A stretch of DNA of 64,000 bases from Pirellula staleyi DSM 6068. GTDB lineage: Bacteria; Planctomycetota; Planctomycetia; Pirellulales; Pirellulaceae. A program made the translations under genes and the position numbers. The notes under the pieces were generated by a model. The model ran no database searches and was not told the origin of the DNA. It saw nothing but the letters and a program-made list of their open reading frames with translations. Shown here piece by piece: positions 9,235 to 18,604 of the stretch; within the stretch, counting starts at the first letter, position 1; every line of letters starts with the position of its first letter. The stretch spans positions 1 through 64,000 of the forward strand of contig CAMDKL010000010.1 of the NCBI GenBank assembly GCA_945900945.1, in the 5' to 3' direction.

Positions 9235-10769
9235 ATGAAAGCACAATACCATTGTATAACTGGCGCCTCGCGAAAGCGTCTTTCAGCATTTTTTGTGCTT
9301 TTGTTTTCATTAGGTAGACCAGCGTTTAGTCAAACTGCCAACTTGCCAGCGGAAAATCCGTTCTCTCAGGAAACCGTGGACGCGCTGGTCTCGCGATCGA
9401 ACGACGCGGGAGACTTTGGTCGTGGTCTGCGCGTGTACACCCAAGCAAAATCCGCTTGCTTTTCCTGCCATCGAATCGGCGAGACAGGGGGTGCCATCGG
9501 GCCTGATATTGATACGTACCAGCAGAGAACGTACTCCGACGCAATTGGCTGAGAGTCTGTTGTGGCCAAATCGAACAGTGGCAGCGGAGTTTCAGCCTAT
9601 CAAGGTTGTGACCAAGGATGGACAGTTGATGAGTGGCTACCATGACTTACGAAAAATTATGGACGGGTGGTTTTCTAGGATATTCTTCCGTTCGTCATGG
9701 GTTCATGGACGGCGTTCGAGTCGTTGGAAGAGAAGCATCATTACCCGATGATGCAAAGTCCATCCGACAATTTTTGCCCGAATTGGCAAATGCCAAGATC
9801 GAATACCAAGGCTATTTCGTTCATCAAGACAACATTCTCTTTTGCTACTTGGCAGGCGAATACCGGTCGGGTGTTCACAAAGTCCACTTGAATCCGCGTG
9901 ACGGGCAGTTGTACTTGTCGGGAATGAACGGATGGGGTTCGTACACTTCGGACGCAGGCTGCTTTCAGCGTCTTCGTTACACCGGAGAAAAGATCCAGTT
10001 GCCAATTGGGTTTCACGTGCATTCGAATGGAGTTGCGATTCGGTTTCAAAGGCCGATTTCGTCTGAACAAGCTGGCAATGCATTATCTCATTTCGCACAG
10101 TGTTGGAACTATCGTTATTCGCCGGGATACGGTTCCAAAGAATTCTCGGTTCTGCATTCGCCCATGATTGGTCATGATTGTTTGTCGATATCAGCGGCAC
10201 ATGTGTTAGACCAGGGGCAGAGCCGCACGAGCTGTTTGCAACCGTAAATGCAATGGACGGCGACCGAGTCGATATACCCAATTACAAGGTTCGCACGGGC
10301 AAGGTGGTATTTGCTCATCCCATGCTTCGAGATCTGGAATGGCTGAAGCGGAGTGTTCCCAATCCCTGGCAAAAAAAGATAGGCGGCGCACGTGATGTAC
10401 GGATCGAGTCCCGCGATAATTTGCAGTTTTCGACTCGGACGATGGAAGCGACGGCAGGGGAAATCATCAAACTCACATTTGGGAATCCGGATGTTGTGCC
10501 GCACAATTGGGCGCTTATCCGTCCCGGAAGTTTAGAGAAGATCGGTAATCTTACGAACCGTTTGGTGAACGATCCAGATGCATTCCTCCGACACTATGTG
10601 CCAGAAAGCCAAGACGTGATCTGCTACACCGATGTTGTAGAACCGAAAGGAGAGGGATCGATCTATTTCCAAGTTCCCAACGAACCCGGACGTTATCCTT
10701 TACCTTTGCACATTCCCCGGACATTGGATGGTGATGAACGGGGAGTTGATTGTCAAACCAAAACGTTGA
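9235..10769 (+). pseudogene. Decayed heme-binding / DUF6797-like / azurin-like gene
   Basis: Four reading frames must be joined to recover one protein. 9235 to about 9530 encodes a signal peptide and a cytochrome-like heme site (ACFSCHRIGETGGAIGPD). A second frame continues with TPTQLAESLLWPNRTVAAEF and TKDGQLMSGY, the usual continuation of planctomycete heme-binding domains. A third frame (9633-10240) holds GMNGWGSYTSDAGCFQRLRY, FHVHSNGV and FAQCWNYRYSPGYGS, typical of DUF6797-type proteins. A fourth frame (from about 10200) holds an azurin-like domain with NPDVVPHNWALIRPG. At 10700 one extra T shifts the frame; the copper-ligand segment YLCTFPGHWMVMNGELIV is found only in the next frame, ending at TGA 10767. 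Several shifts in one gene indicate a pseudogene, unless the assembly is error-prone here. Confidence 0.85.
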
Positions 10770-10905
10770 TGATCCGTTACTACTTTTCTTGCCTTAAGGC
10801 CGGTACATCCGAATGCGATTTCCTAAGCGATGGATACCACGCAGGTCCGGCTGTCCTCAGCCGGACACAGCGCCACTACATCGAGTGCAATTTTCTAAGC
10901 GAGTG

Positions 10906-11796
10906 ATGCTCATTTGCGTGCCCTTCCTGCTCTTGGTTGGGTGCACGCAGCCAGGCTCGCAAACCCTGGTTTTGCCTGGAATCGTTGAAACCCAAGAGGT
11001 TCGACTCAGTTCCAAGGTCGGTGGTCGTGTGCTTAGGGTCTTAGTCAAAGAAGGGGATGTCGTTGCATTGGGGCAGCCTTTGGTTATCCGCGAACGCGTG
11101 GTCTACCTGTCCCAGAAATTTTCATTGTACACAGACCTGACGGTCCAAGAAAACATCGATTTTTATTGTGGAATTTACGGTCTAAGCCGAACCCAGGCAA
11201 AACAACGCCAATCGGAATTGATTGAACTCACTGGACTTGGTCCGTATCGAAATCGCGCTGCCGGAAAACTGTCAGGCGGATGGAAACAGAGACTTGCAAT
11301 GGTCTGTTCGTTAATGCATCGCCCTCGACTGGTATTCCTCGGTGAGCCGCAAGTGCTAAATGGAAGAGAGCTGCCCGTTGAGTCTATACCTCGCGTTCTT
11401 TTCAACCCGGACACGCGATCGTCCTACTTTTTTCTCCCCGGAATAATGGTCGTGATGTGACAAATGATGGCAACCGTTTTATCAGCTAACCCGATCGTCC
11501 GGGAAAAGGAATCGGGCACGCTCGAGCAATTCTATATGACTCCCGTACGTCGATTCGAAGTCATCATTGGCAAGATGATTCCGTATGTTGTTCAGGCGGC
11601 GTTGGATTCCATGCCGGATATTTTCAGAGCAATCTCTTACTTCATTCCAACGACGTGGCTAATCGATGAGTCGCGTGGCATTATTCTGAGGGGAACAGAT
11701 TGGAGTACGCTTTGGCAGCATGCGGCAGCACTTTGGTTGATGGCGATCGTGGTTACCATAATTGGAGCCGTTCGCATGCGAAAACAGCTTGTTTAG
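10906..11796 (+). pseudogene. Collapsed HlyD - ABC ATPase - ABC-2 permease operon remnant
   Basis: One frame, interrupted only by TGA at 11458, carries pieces of three different genes. From 10906: a lipoprotein signal (FLLLVGC) and the N-terminal lipoyl-like part of an HlyD membrane-fusion protein ([20 protein letters not shown]). It then jumps into the middle of an ABC ATPase ([20 protein letters not shown], signature [10 protein letters not shown], Walker B altered to VFLGEP). Walker A is absent. It then jumps to an ABC-2 permease ([11 protein letters not shown], stop, VREKESGTLEQFYMTPVRR), loses several membrane helices, and ends with a normal permease tail (ISYFIPTTWLIDESRGIILR). An intact operon of this kind would be about 3-4 kb; here it is 0.9 kb. 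Confidence 0.85.
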
Positions 11797-11881
11797 CTGT
11801 ATCGCAGGAATTTCGGCGTTTTTTTGAAATAAATGCTTTGCCCCCGAACCTTACAAACGATACCATAGTCTGACTCAAGGT

Positions 11882-11903
11882 CACCGAATAGTTTTATTCG
11901 GTG
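11882..11903. promoter_or_regulatory. Perfect 9-bp hairpin
   Basis: CACCGAATA at 11882-11890 and TATTCGGTG at 11895-11903 form a perfect nine-base stem with a four-base loop. It is 86 bases downstream of the collapsed efflux remnant and 60 bases upstream of a small open frame. Only a weak T-rich stretch follows, so it may be a weak terminator or an operator; the sequence does not decide. Confidence 0.4.
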
Positions 11904-11963
11904 GTAACGTTTTAGTTTCATCGTCATCTCTCAATCTGCGCCTAACGGTGTAGGGAGGCTGCC

Positions 11964-12224
11964 ATGCGTCAAGTCAATTTTGCTCAACGTTGTGCCAATG
12001 TGATCGCTTCAGTGCGAACAAGCGCGATTGTGGCGGGCAATTTGGTGCGCCAGTTCCTCCTGCGTCTTCTACATGCGCTAACAGGTACGTCGAATAAGTC
12101 GCCGGGCAACGAACGCCCCGAGATTTATAAGTGGTCCAGAGGATGGTTGATTTGTATGAGGCCTGCAATGGTCCCCGTCAAATCCTACTCATCCATAAGG
12201 TCCTCGAGCAAACGCGATAGTTAA
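11964..12224 (+). CDS. Possible small hypothetical protein (doubtful)
   Basis: An 86-residue frame with a very good ribosome binding site (AGGGAGG at 11952-11958, five bases before the ATG). The first 45 residues could form an amphipathic helix (VAGNLVRQFLLRLLHALTG); the rest is basic and without pattern. No family is recognised. The ribosome binding site is the only real support. The surrounding stretch 11797-12578 otherwise holds only the hairpin at 11882 and an inverted repeat before the sigma factor gene. Confidence 0.28.
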   Translation: MRQVNFAQRCANVIASVRTSAIVAGNLVRQFLLRLLHALTGTSNKSPGNERPEIYKWSRGWLICMRPAMVPVKSYSSIRSSSKRDS

Positions 12225-12488
12225 AGCGATTTGCTGACCCAAAAACCTGCTTAACCCAACTGCCTAGCAAGTTTTCGAAAAACGTACCGAAGGTGGTTGG
12301 CACGCGAAATCTTTTTTGTGTTGAATCAAAGCTATTCCGGAATGTTCAAAACATTCGTGAGAACGATAGCTAAGAAGCGACATAACTCAAGGCAAAATCA
12401 CTCCTAAATCTTAAAATACCAACCGGCATTCGGTTGATCCTTTGAGAAAATTTGCCGGAGTGCAAATTGTCTTGTTAAAGTCCGCTCG

Positions 12489-12563
12489 CGTTGAATCCAA
12501 GAGTCCATCCCATCGAGTTGACTTCGCTAGGAATGCGATAAATTCAGCCGGTGGGATTCAACG
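12489..12563. promoter_or_regulatory. Inverted repeat upstream of ECF sigma gene
   Basis: CGTTGAATCC at 12489-12498 is repeated in perfect inverse orientation as GGATTCAACG at 12554-12563, ending 15 bases before the sigma factor ATG. The 55-base spacer is long for a simple operator dimer, but the right arm would lie in the 5' leader. It may be a regulatory site or an mRNA structure masking the start region; no protein partner can be named. Confidence 0.35.
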
Positions 12564-12578
12564 ATAGATGAATTGATC

Positions 12579-13169
12579 ATGACCCTGGCTGTTTCCCGAA
12601 GCTACACATACAAAGACCTGAGCCAAACTAGCGTCGTAGATTTGGTTATCCAAGCTCAAAGCGGTGACCGCAATGCGCAGGAACAACTTTATTGCCGATT
12701 TCAACAACACGTTTTGTCGATCGCTTACAAACGATTGGGTAACTGGGATGAAGCGCAAGAGTTAAGCCAAGACGTGTTCATTCAAGCGTTTCGACGACTG
12801 GACCAATTGCAAGTGCCTGAGGCATTCGGTGGTTGGCTGCGCCAGATAGTTCACCGAATGGCCATCAATCGCGTGACTCGAAGACCCAAGCCGATATCGG
12901 TGGATCACGAGATCCTCGAAGCCACGATTACGTGCGATAGCGATCCACTGGACGCGGTTTTGAGCGGCGAACAGAAAATGCAAGTTCATCAGGGTTTGAA
13001 CCGATTGGGAGATCTCGACCGCAAGACGTTGGTCGCTTTCTACTTGGACGGTCAAAGCCTAAACCAGATGAGCCGTTCATTCGAAGCCCCGATCGGAACG
13101 ATCAAGCGTCGATTGCACGTTGCAAGGAAGCGGTTGGCAAAGGAATGCGAAATGCTTCAGGCCGTTTGA
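12579..13169 (+). CDS. RNA polymerase sigma factor, ECF family
   Basis: A 196-residue sigma factor from the ATG at 12579 (the TTG two codons upstream is not needed). Region 2 shows DEAQELSQDVFIQAFRRLDQ and FGGWLRQIVHRMAINRV; region 4 shows LVAFYLDGQSLNQMSRSFEA followed by PIGTIKRRLHVARKRL. It is a SigW/RpoE-like ECF factor of normal length. No anti-sigma gene follows: the next 320 bases hold palindromic repeats, and the next gene is on the opposite strand. An inverted repeat precedes the start. It may therefore be an orphan, or its partner may have been lost or lie elsewhere. Confidence 0.92.
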   Translation: MTLAVSRSYTYKDLSQTSVVDLVIQAQSGDRNAQEQLYCRFQQHVLSIAYKRLGNWDEAQELSQDVFIQAFRRLDQLQVPEAFGGWLRQIVHRMAINRVTRRPKPISVDHEILEATITCDSDPLDAVLSGEQKMQVHQGLNRLGDLDRKTLVAFYLDGQSLNQMSRSFEAPIGTIKRRLHVARKRLAKECEMLQAV

Positions 13170-13197
13170 ATGGCACCTTCGGTGCCAGAGACATTAG

Positions 13198-13472
13198 CCG
13201 GTGGTTGAGCCTAGCCTGGATTATTTACAGGGTATTTATTGATCAGCCGCAGGGCGTTAACCAAATGGCACTCACTTTGCGATTTCGTGAACCGGCGGGC
13301 GCTAGCCCCGGGCCTAAATTCGCCGGCGAATTCGCCTAATACGAAGCCCGATGACAGCGACAATTGTTTAAAGTGAGTGCCATTGGACGCTAGCCTGCGG
13401 TTATGGTCGCAATGACAACTGTGGGCTAGCGCCCTGCGGCTAATGAATAATCCGAGCTAGCGACACCACCGG
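13198..13472. repeat. Nested palindromic intergenic repeat
   Basis: Three inverted repeats are nested: CCGGTGGT 13198-13205 with ACCACCGG 13465-13472; AGCCGCAGGGCG 13245-13256 with CGCCCTGCGGCT 13430-13441; and AATGGCACTCACTTT 13264-13278 with AAAGTGAGTGCCATT 13370-13384. Between them are several GCTAGC-containing GC-rich blocks. A seven-base hairpin (TGGCACC, TTC, GGTGCCA, 13171-13187) precedes the element, straight after the sigma gene. Elements of this look are frequent between planctomycete genes. It carries no open frame of note and has no transposase. Confidence 0.7.
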
Positions 13473-13494
13473 AAAAAGATACGCGCGAGGAAAC

Positions 13495-14604
13495 CTATTC
13501 AGCGAGCAACTCCTCAACGAGTTTTTCGATCGTCTTGTCGACGGTGGCACCCTCCCAATTGAGTTCTCCTTGCCACCAAAATCGCACATAGCCATTCTTG
13601 TCTATCACGTAAACTGTCGGCCACATTGTGTTAGACCAAGCGTCCCAATTGCTGCTCTTAAGATCGATGAGCACCGGGAATTTAAACCCTTTGTCCTTGG
13701 CGGCGTTTTGAACTTGTTTTACATCACGCTCCGTTGCTGTTTCTGGTGTTTGAATTCCAATGACACTAACGCCGCGTTTGGTCAATTGCTCGTGCCAACG
13801 CGTGTAGTGACCAAAATTGGCTACACAGTTATGACATTGAAATGCATAAAAATGCAGCAAAACGACCTTTCCACGATGGTCAGCGAGTTTGGTTGCCGAC
13901 GCACCGGCCCAATGGCCACTATCAATCAACTCGGGGGCAAGAGAATAAATCCGCTTAAGCTTCATCGTATCAAAAGGGTTACCCATCAATTTACTAAATG
14001 CAGCTCTCTGTGGAGCAGTCAACGTCTCCGCGACTCCCTTGGCTTCTGCATCCTTGGCTGCCTGAACGCCAGCTAAAAGCTCTTTATCTTGTGCTTTCGC
14101 TCCCTGAAGTTTTTTTGCGGCCCGGTCCGTTGCTGCATACAAATCATTGAGACGTGACGATTGAGTCTTCGTTAGATTTACCGCCTTGACGACATCTGGC
14201 CGAGCAAAGATGCGTGTCCCTTGCGACTGAAGTTCGATTTGCTTCAACCGCTCCAGCTTTTCTGGAGCCACGGACCTTTTCAATAAATCGATCAGTAGCT
14301 GCTCTTGATTTGCAATGATCTTGCGCTGCTCCTCTTCTGGCTTGATTCGGGATCTCCACCATGGGCCATCGATTTCTACTAGCTCAGCCAGGAACGACGA
14401 AAGGGTGTCACCCTCAAGTTGCAATTCCTTCTGTATTTCCGGAGTATGAACCAATTTGAGCAAGTTTTGGGGAACGAGGATAAGGTCCGCAGCCACGGCA
14501 TCGAAAGCAACCGTATCCGCTGCCCAACCCATAGAATGCTGGCTCACAGCTAATGCAAAGAAGAGAAACGGTGCTATGCGCTTTAGCGAAATACTAGCCA
14601 GCAT
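13495..14604 (-). CDS. Secreted thioredoxin-like redoxin (TlpA/AhpC-type) with N-terminal helical domain
   Basis: A 369-residue protein. The ATG at 14604 is chosen because GGTGGA lies six bases upstream and a signal peptide follows directly (LKRIAPFLFFALAVSQHSMG). Residues 40-230 are charged and helical, with two segments resembling planctomycete repeats that count growth by LTKTQSSRLNDLY and LTAPQRAAFSKLM. Residues 240-369 are a thioredoxin fold with a CHNC redox pair at Cys257 and Cys260, preceded by GKVVLLHFYAFQ. It should exchange thiols or disulfides in the periplasm. The C-terminal part ends with a proline loop WPTVYVIDKNG. The upstream 227 bases hold no convincing gene. Confidence 0.88.
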   Translation of the reverse strand: MLASISLKRIAPFLFFALAVSQHSMGWAADTVAFDAVAADLILVPQNLLKLVHTPEIQKELQLEGDTLSSFLAELVEIDGPWWRSRIKPEEEQRKIIANQEQLLIDLLKRSVAPEKLERLKQIELQSQGTRIFARPDVVKAVNLTKTQSSRLNDLYAATDRAAKKLQGAKAQDKELLAGVQAAKDAEAKGVAETLTAPQRAAFSKLMGNPFDTMKLKRIYSLAPELIDSGHWAGASATKLADHRGKVVLLHFYAFQCHNCVANFGHYTRWHEQLTKRGVSVIGIQTPETATERDVKQVQNAAKDKGFKFPVLIDLKSSNWDAWSNTMWPTVYVIDKNGYVRFWWQGELNWEGATVDKTIEKLVEELLAE

Positions 14605-14831
14605 TCTAAGTCCACCCAATTGAAAAGTGCCTGTGTTTTGACGATAGCGTTACCAGCAACCAGCAAATTCCGTTCCCGCCGCAACACATCAAAAAAACTC
14701 GCGAAATCCCAATTGGAAAGTAGTGTAGTAGCAATTTGCTGCATCACACACCGTTGGATTGTATCATTCCGCATGGTGATTTGGGAACGTTGCAATCCGG
14801 CCCGCAATCGGTCCACTAGTCAGTGTCTGTG

Positions 14832-16244
14832 TCACACGATCTCGCTTATCAATTTGCCGCGCAGCTGCGTCAACCGCTCGTTCCTACCGAGATGGAGATA
14901 CGTGAGAAGATCTTGGTCCAATCCCAGTAGGTGCAAGATAGTCGTGTGGATGTCCCGGAAATGATATCGGCTTTCTATAGCTTGTAATCCGATTGCGTCC
15001 GTTGCTCCGACAACGCGACCACCCTGAACCCCACCGCCAGCCATCCACATGGTGAAGCCCAGGTTGTGATGATCTCGGCCTTTCCCTCCTTGCGCTTCGG
15101 GCGATCGCCCGAACTCCCCGCCCCAGAGTACAAGCGTAGTATCAAGTAGCCCTCGTCGTTTCAAATCGGCAAGCAATCCAGCAATAGGTCTATCCGTCTC
15201 GGCTGCCATACGAAGATGGTTTTCTTCGATGTCTCCGTGGGCGTCCCACTGTGTGTTTCCCGATCCGCCGCCCGAGACTACGACCGTAAATCGAACCCCT
15301 TGCTCTACCAATCTACGAGCAAGCAGACAGCGGCGACCATAGTCATCTGTCGGTTCAACACCAACGCCATACAGTCGCAACGTCTCTTCCGACTCTTGGG
15401 CTAGATCGAATACACCCGGCGCTTCGGTCTGCATTTTGAAAGCGAGTTCATACGATTCGAGTCTAGCAGAGAATTCGTCATTGTCGGACGATAAAGACGC
15501 TTCATTGAGTTGCCGAATCAAATCGACGGTCCGACGCCGCTGATTCATGCCTACGCCCGTTGGAAGTTCGAGATTGAGAACGGGACGCTCTCCCGGTCGA
15601 AACAGTGTCGGCTGATACGCAGCAGGCAAAAAACCATTGCCATACATGGGTTGTCCCGCTTCCAGAGCACCTTCGGGATCGGGCATGACAACATAAGCTG
15701 GTAGCGATTCGCTTTCAGAACCCAATCCGTAAATCGTCCACGCTCCCATGCTCGGAAAACCAGGCATAACCCGCCCAGAAAGAAGTTCGTATTGAGCAGC
15801 CGAGTGTACGACCATATCCCCATAGCATGAGCGAATTACCGCTATATCATCGATCGATTTCGCTACATTCGGAAAGAGATCGGAGACCTCAATTCCGCTT
15901 TGGCCGTATTTTCGAAAAGTTCGCTTCGTGCCAAGCAGTCTCGCATCTTTTTTCACAAACTGGTACTTTGCTTCGCCGAATTCTAGAGGACGCAGTTGTC
16001 CATCCAACTGATTAAGCAGCGGCTTTGGATCAAATGTTTCCAGATGACTCGGACCACCAGCCATGAACAAAAAGATGACCGAGGTGGCTTTGGCCTTTAG
16101 GTGCGGAGGACGGGGCGATAGCGACGACCGAATATCGGCGTAGGCTCGGCTCTGTTGTTGCAGCGATGCAAGTGCAAGCGTGCCGAATCCGCACAGGGAC
16201 TCAGTCAATAGTTTTCGGCGATCGATAGCCCAAGTTGGGAGCAT
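14832..16244 (-). CDS. DUF1501 domain protein, Tat-exported
   Basis: A 470-residue member of the planctomycete DUF1501 family, an alkaline-phosphatase/sulfatase-superfamily relative. The N-terminus has a Tat-type signal (DRRKLLTESLCGFGTLALAS). Family marks include FLFMAGGPSHLETFDPKP, VIRSCYGDMVVHSAAQYELL, VSGGGSGNTQWDAHGDIEEN and LWGGEFGRSPEAQGGKGRDH. The gene starts five bases after the stop of the PSCyt1/DUF1553 gene, so the two are translated from one message. This pairing is a hallmark of planctomycetes, but its biochemical role is not established; breakdown of complex polymers outside the cytoplasm is commonly proposed. Confidence 0.95.
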   Translation of the reverse strand: MLPTWAIDRRKLLTESLCGFGTLALASLQQQSRAYADIRSSLSPRPPHLKAKATSVIFLFMAGGPSHLETFDPKPLLNQLDGQLRPLEFGEAKYQFVKKDARLLGTKRTFRKYGQSGIEVSDLFPNVAKSIDDIAVIRSCYGDMVVHSAAQYELLSGRVMPGFPSMGAWTIYGLGSESESLPAYVVMPDPEGALEAGQPMYGNGFLPAAYQPTLFRPGERPVLNLELPTGVGMNQRRRTVDLIRQLNEASLSSDNDEFSARLESYELAFKMQTEAPGVFDLAQESEETLRLYGVGVEPTDDYGRRCLLARRLVEQGVRFTVVVSGGGSGNTQWDAHGDIEENHLRMAAETDRPIAGLLADLKRRGLLDTTLVLWGGEFGRSPEAQGGKGRDHHNLGFTMWMAGGGVQGGRVVGATDAIGLQAIESRYHFRDIHTTILHLLGLDQDLLTYLHLGRNERLTQLRGKLISEIV

Positions 16245-16249
16245 GAGTT

Positions 16250-18604
16250 TTAGCGTATGTACAGGAATGAATTCAAGTTAAACATGGCGATCGCAAACTC
16301 GCGAAGCGGGTTTTTCCTGAGAAATGAAATTGCTAATTGACGTTCATCGCTATTGGGTGATCGCCCAGTTGACCATCGGAATGCCAAATCGATCGTCTGC
16401 TCGACTTGCCCCCCGGTATCGCGTTGTAGTCGCTCTGCAAATGCACCTGCCATCTGATTTGCAATGGGACCATTCAGCAACTCGAGCGCTTGAGGCGCAT
16501 GCGTGCTTTGCTGCCTTCGCGAACAACTCGACTGCAGGGTGGGCTGATCAAAAACGTCCATAAAGGGCAATCGAAGATTGCGCTTGGCCAGTAGATAGAT
16601 CGAGCGACGCATACGCTCGCTTTGCGCAGCCGTAACTTGCCATTGAGATACCTTGTAAAGTTGCGCCACGAGATCCTTGTCCACCGGCAGCATGATGCTC
16701 GGGCCACCAACCGCATAATTCATCTGCTCGGAAACGGTGAGCATGCTATCGCGAATCTCCTCGGCACTCAAACGCCTCACATTGAAATGCCAGAGTAAAG
16801 TATTGTTCGGGTCTATTGATTCGCCCGCAGCAAGTGCCGCTGGCTCATTGGAACCATTCGAACTCGACTGTTGATAAGTGTTGCTCATCATGATTAATCG
16901 GTGGAGCGGTTTAAGTTGCCATTCGTGACGCACTAGGAATGATGACAAGTAATCGAGCAACTCCAGGTGGCTTGGGCTCTGTCCGTTTCGCCCAAAGTCA
17001 TTGGGCGTTGCAACCAATCCACGGGCAAAATGATTTAGCCAAACCCGATTCGCAAAGACTCTTGGCGTCAGGGGATTCGATGAATCCGTAAGCCATCTAG
17101 CCAAGGCGGAACGCGGATGCGATCGATCGCTTTCGCCAAGTTCGTGTTCCATGCCAAAAATAGCCGGAGGAGCTGCGGAAACAAGTTCGCCTTGCAACGC
17201 CCATTCGCCTCGGCGAAGCACATGGATCTGTGTGGCTTTTTCGAAATCATTTTTGATACCACCGATCGACGAAAGCGGAGCAGGAAGCACCTTGTCTAGC
17301 GATTCTAACTTGGCTCTGGTCGCCTTTTGCTCGTCAATTGTCTGCGTCTCGAGCTTAGTCTTTAGATCATCGATCTGCCGTTGAATGGCTGCTGTTTCCT
17401 TCTCCCAATTTTTTTGCGTTCCCTCACTAGCGGTCGGAATATCGACTTCTTGGGAAGCTGCAAAGTAGGCCTGAAGACGGTAGTAGTCCCGCTGAGAAAT
17501 GGGATCAAACTTGTGATTGTGGCAACGAGCGCAACCGATCGTTAGTCCTAGAATTGCGGAACCAATAATGTCCGTGCGCTCGGTCAGTACCTCATTGCGA
17601 CTGCCGGCAACCTCTTGATTCCCCGCATTCCGGCGGACTGCTCCCAAGCGATGGAATCCAGAAGCGATCATTAGATGTGGATCCTCATTATCGATTTCAT
17701 CACCGGCGATTTGCTCTCGAATAAACTCGTCGATGGGCTTTCCAACATTGAAGGACTGAATGACATAGTCGCGAAATCGCCAGGCACCGGGGATGGCTCG
17801 ATCGTATTCGAACCCCTCTGTCTCAGCGAATCGAACGACATCGAGCCAATGTTGCCCCCAACGTTCACCGTAACGTGGGCTGGCCAGCAGCTGATCCACC
17901 AATCGTGAATATGCATCGGGAGAATTGTCGTTAACAAATGCATCCATCTGTTGGGGGCTAGGAGGCAGTCCATGTAAATCAAAATAGACTCTTCGACATA
18001 ACTCGAGCTTGTCGGCAGGCGATGCAGGTTGGAGTCCGCTGCTTTCCAGTTTCGCAAGAATGAAGTTGTCGACCGCAGTTTTTGGCCAATCCGCATTCTG
18101 AACCGTTGGAAGATCGTGATCGCGAATCGGTTGGAACGCCCAAAAATCTCGCGCTTGCTGAACATCGAAACTCGGACCTGAAAAAGTCGCCTCTCCGTCC
18201 CGTGGATCCAGAGCTCCTTTTTTGATCCAATTCTCGATGTCTAAAATGGCTGCTTCGGAAAGTTTTTCATCGGGCGGCATCTTTACGCCAATGTGTCGAA
18301 TTGCAGAGAGCATTAAACTTTTCGACGGTTCTCCTGGAACGACTGCAGGCCCCGAATCGCCGCCAAGTCTAACGCCAGCTCGCGTGTCAAGTCTTAAGCC
18401 ACTTTGAACTTCAGCGGCCGCTGCCGAGTGGCATTCGTAACAATGCGCCACCAAGATCGGACGTATCTTGGCCTCAAAAAAAGCCATGTCACCTGTGGAC
18501 TTGGGAGGATCCGCAATCAAACGTTGTGGGCATGCTATCGCAACCGCGACGACGCAAACAGTCAAAACCAACGAGGAATGTGGGATAGGCACGCGTCCAG
18601 TCAT
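16250..18604 (-). CDS. PSCyt1 / DUF1549 (PSD1) / DUF1553 planctomycete cytochrome c protein
   Basis: 784 residues from the ATG at 18604, which overlaps the stop of the upstream gene as ATGA and begins a signal peptide ([20 protein letters not shown]). PSCyt1: heme motif C55-YE-C58-H59, then [17 protein letters not shown] and [9 protein letters not shown]. DUF1549: [11 protein letters not shown] and [20 protein letters not shown]-like sequence, then [19 protein letters not shown]. A coiled segment follows. DUF1553: [27 protein letters not shown] and [10 protein letters not shown]. The length fits short members without an extra carbohydrate-binding domain. It is the middle gene of a three-gene operon. 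It probably is a periplasmic electron-transfer or substrate-binding protein acting with the DUF1501 partner; this is inference. Confidence 0.95.
   Translation of the reverse strand: [784 protein letters not shown]

Noticed and set aside
9703-10281. Long open frame of 192 codons on the minus strand
   Set aside because: It lies exactly opposite the heme/DUF6797-like coding phases, has no family-like sequence, and is rich in residues expected for a shadow frame.
14583-14831. 77-codon minus-strand frame between the DUF1501 gene and the redoxin gene
   Set aside because: No ribosome binding site and no recognised family; it overlaps the redoxin start. It is treated as noncoding.
17671-18165. 164-codon frame in another phase inside the PSCyt1/DUF1549 gene
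   Set aside because: Same strand, shifted phase, contained in a well-supported gene with intact family motifs.
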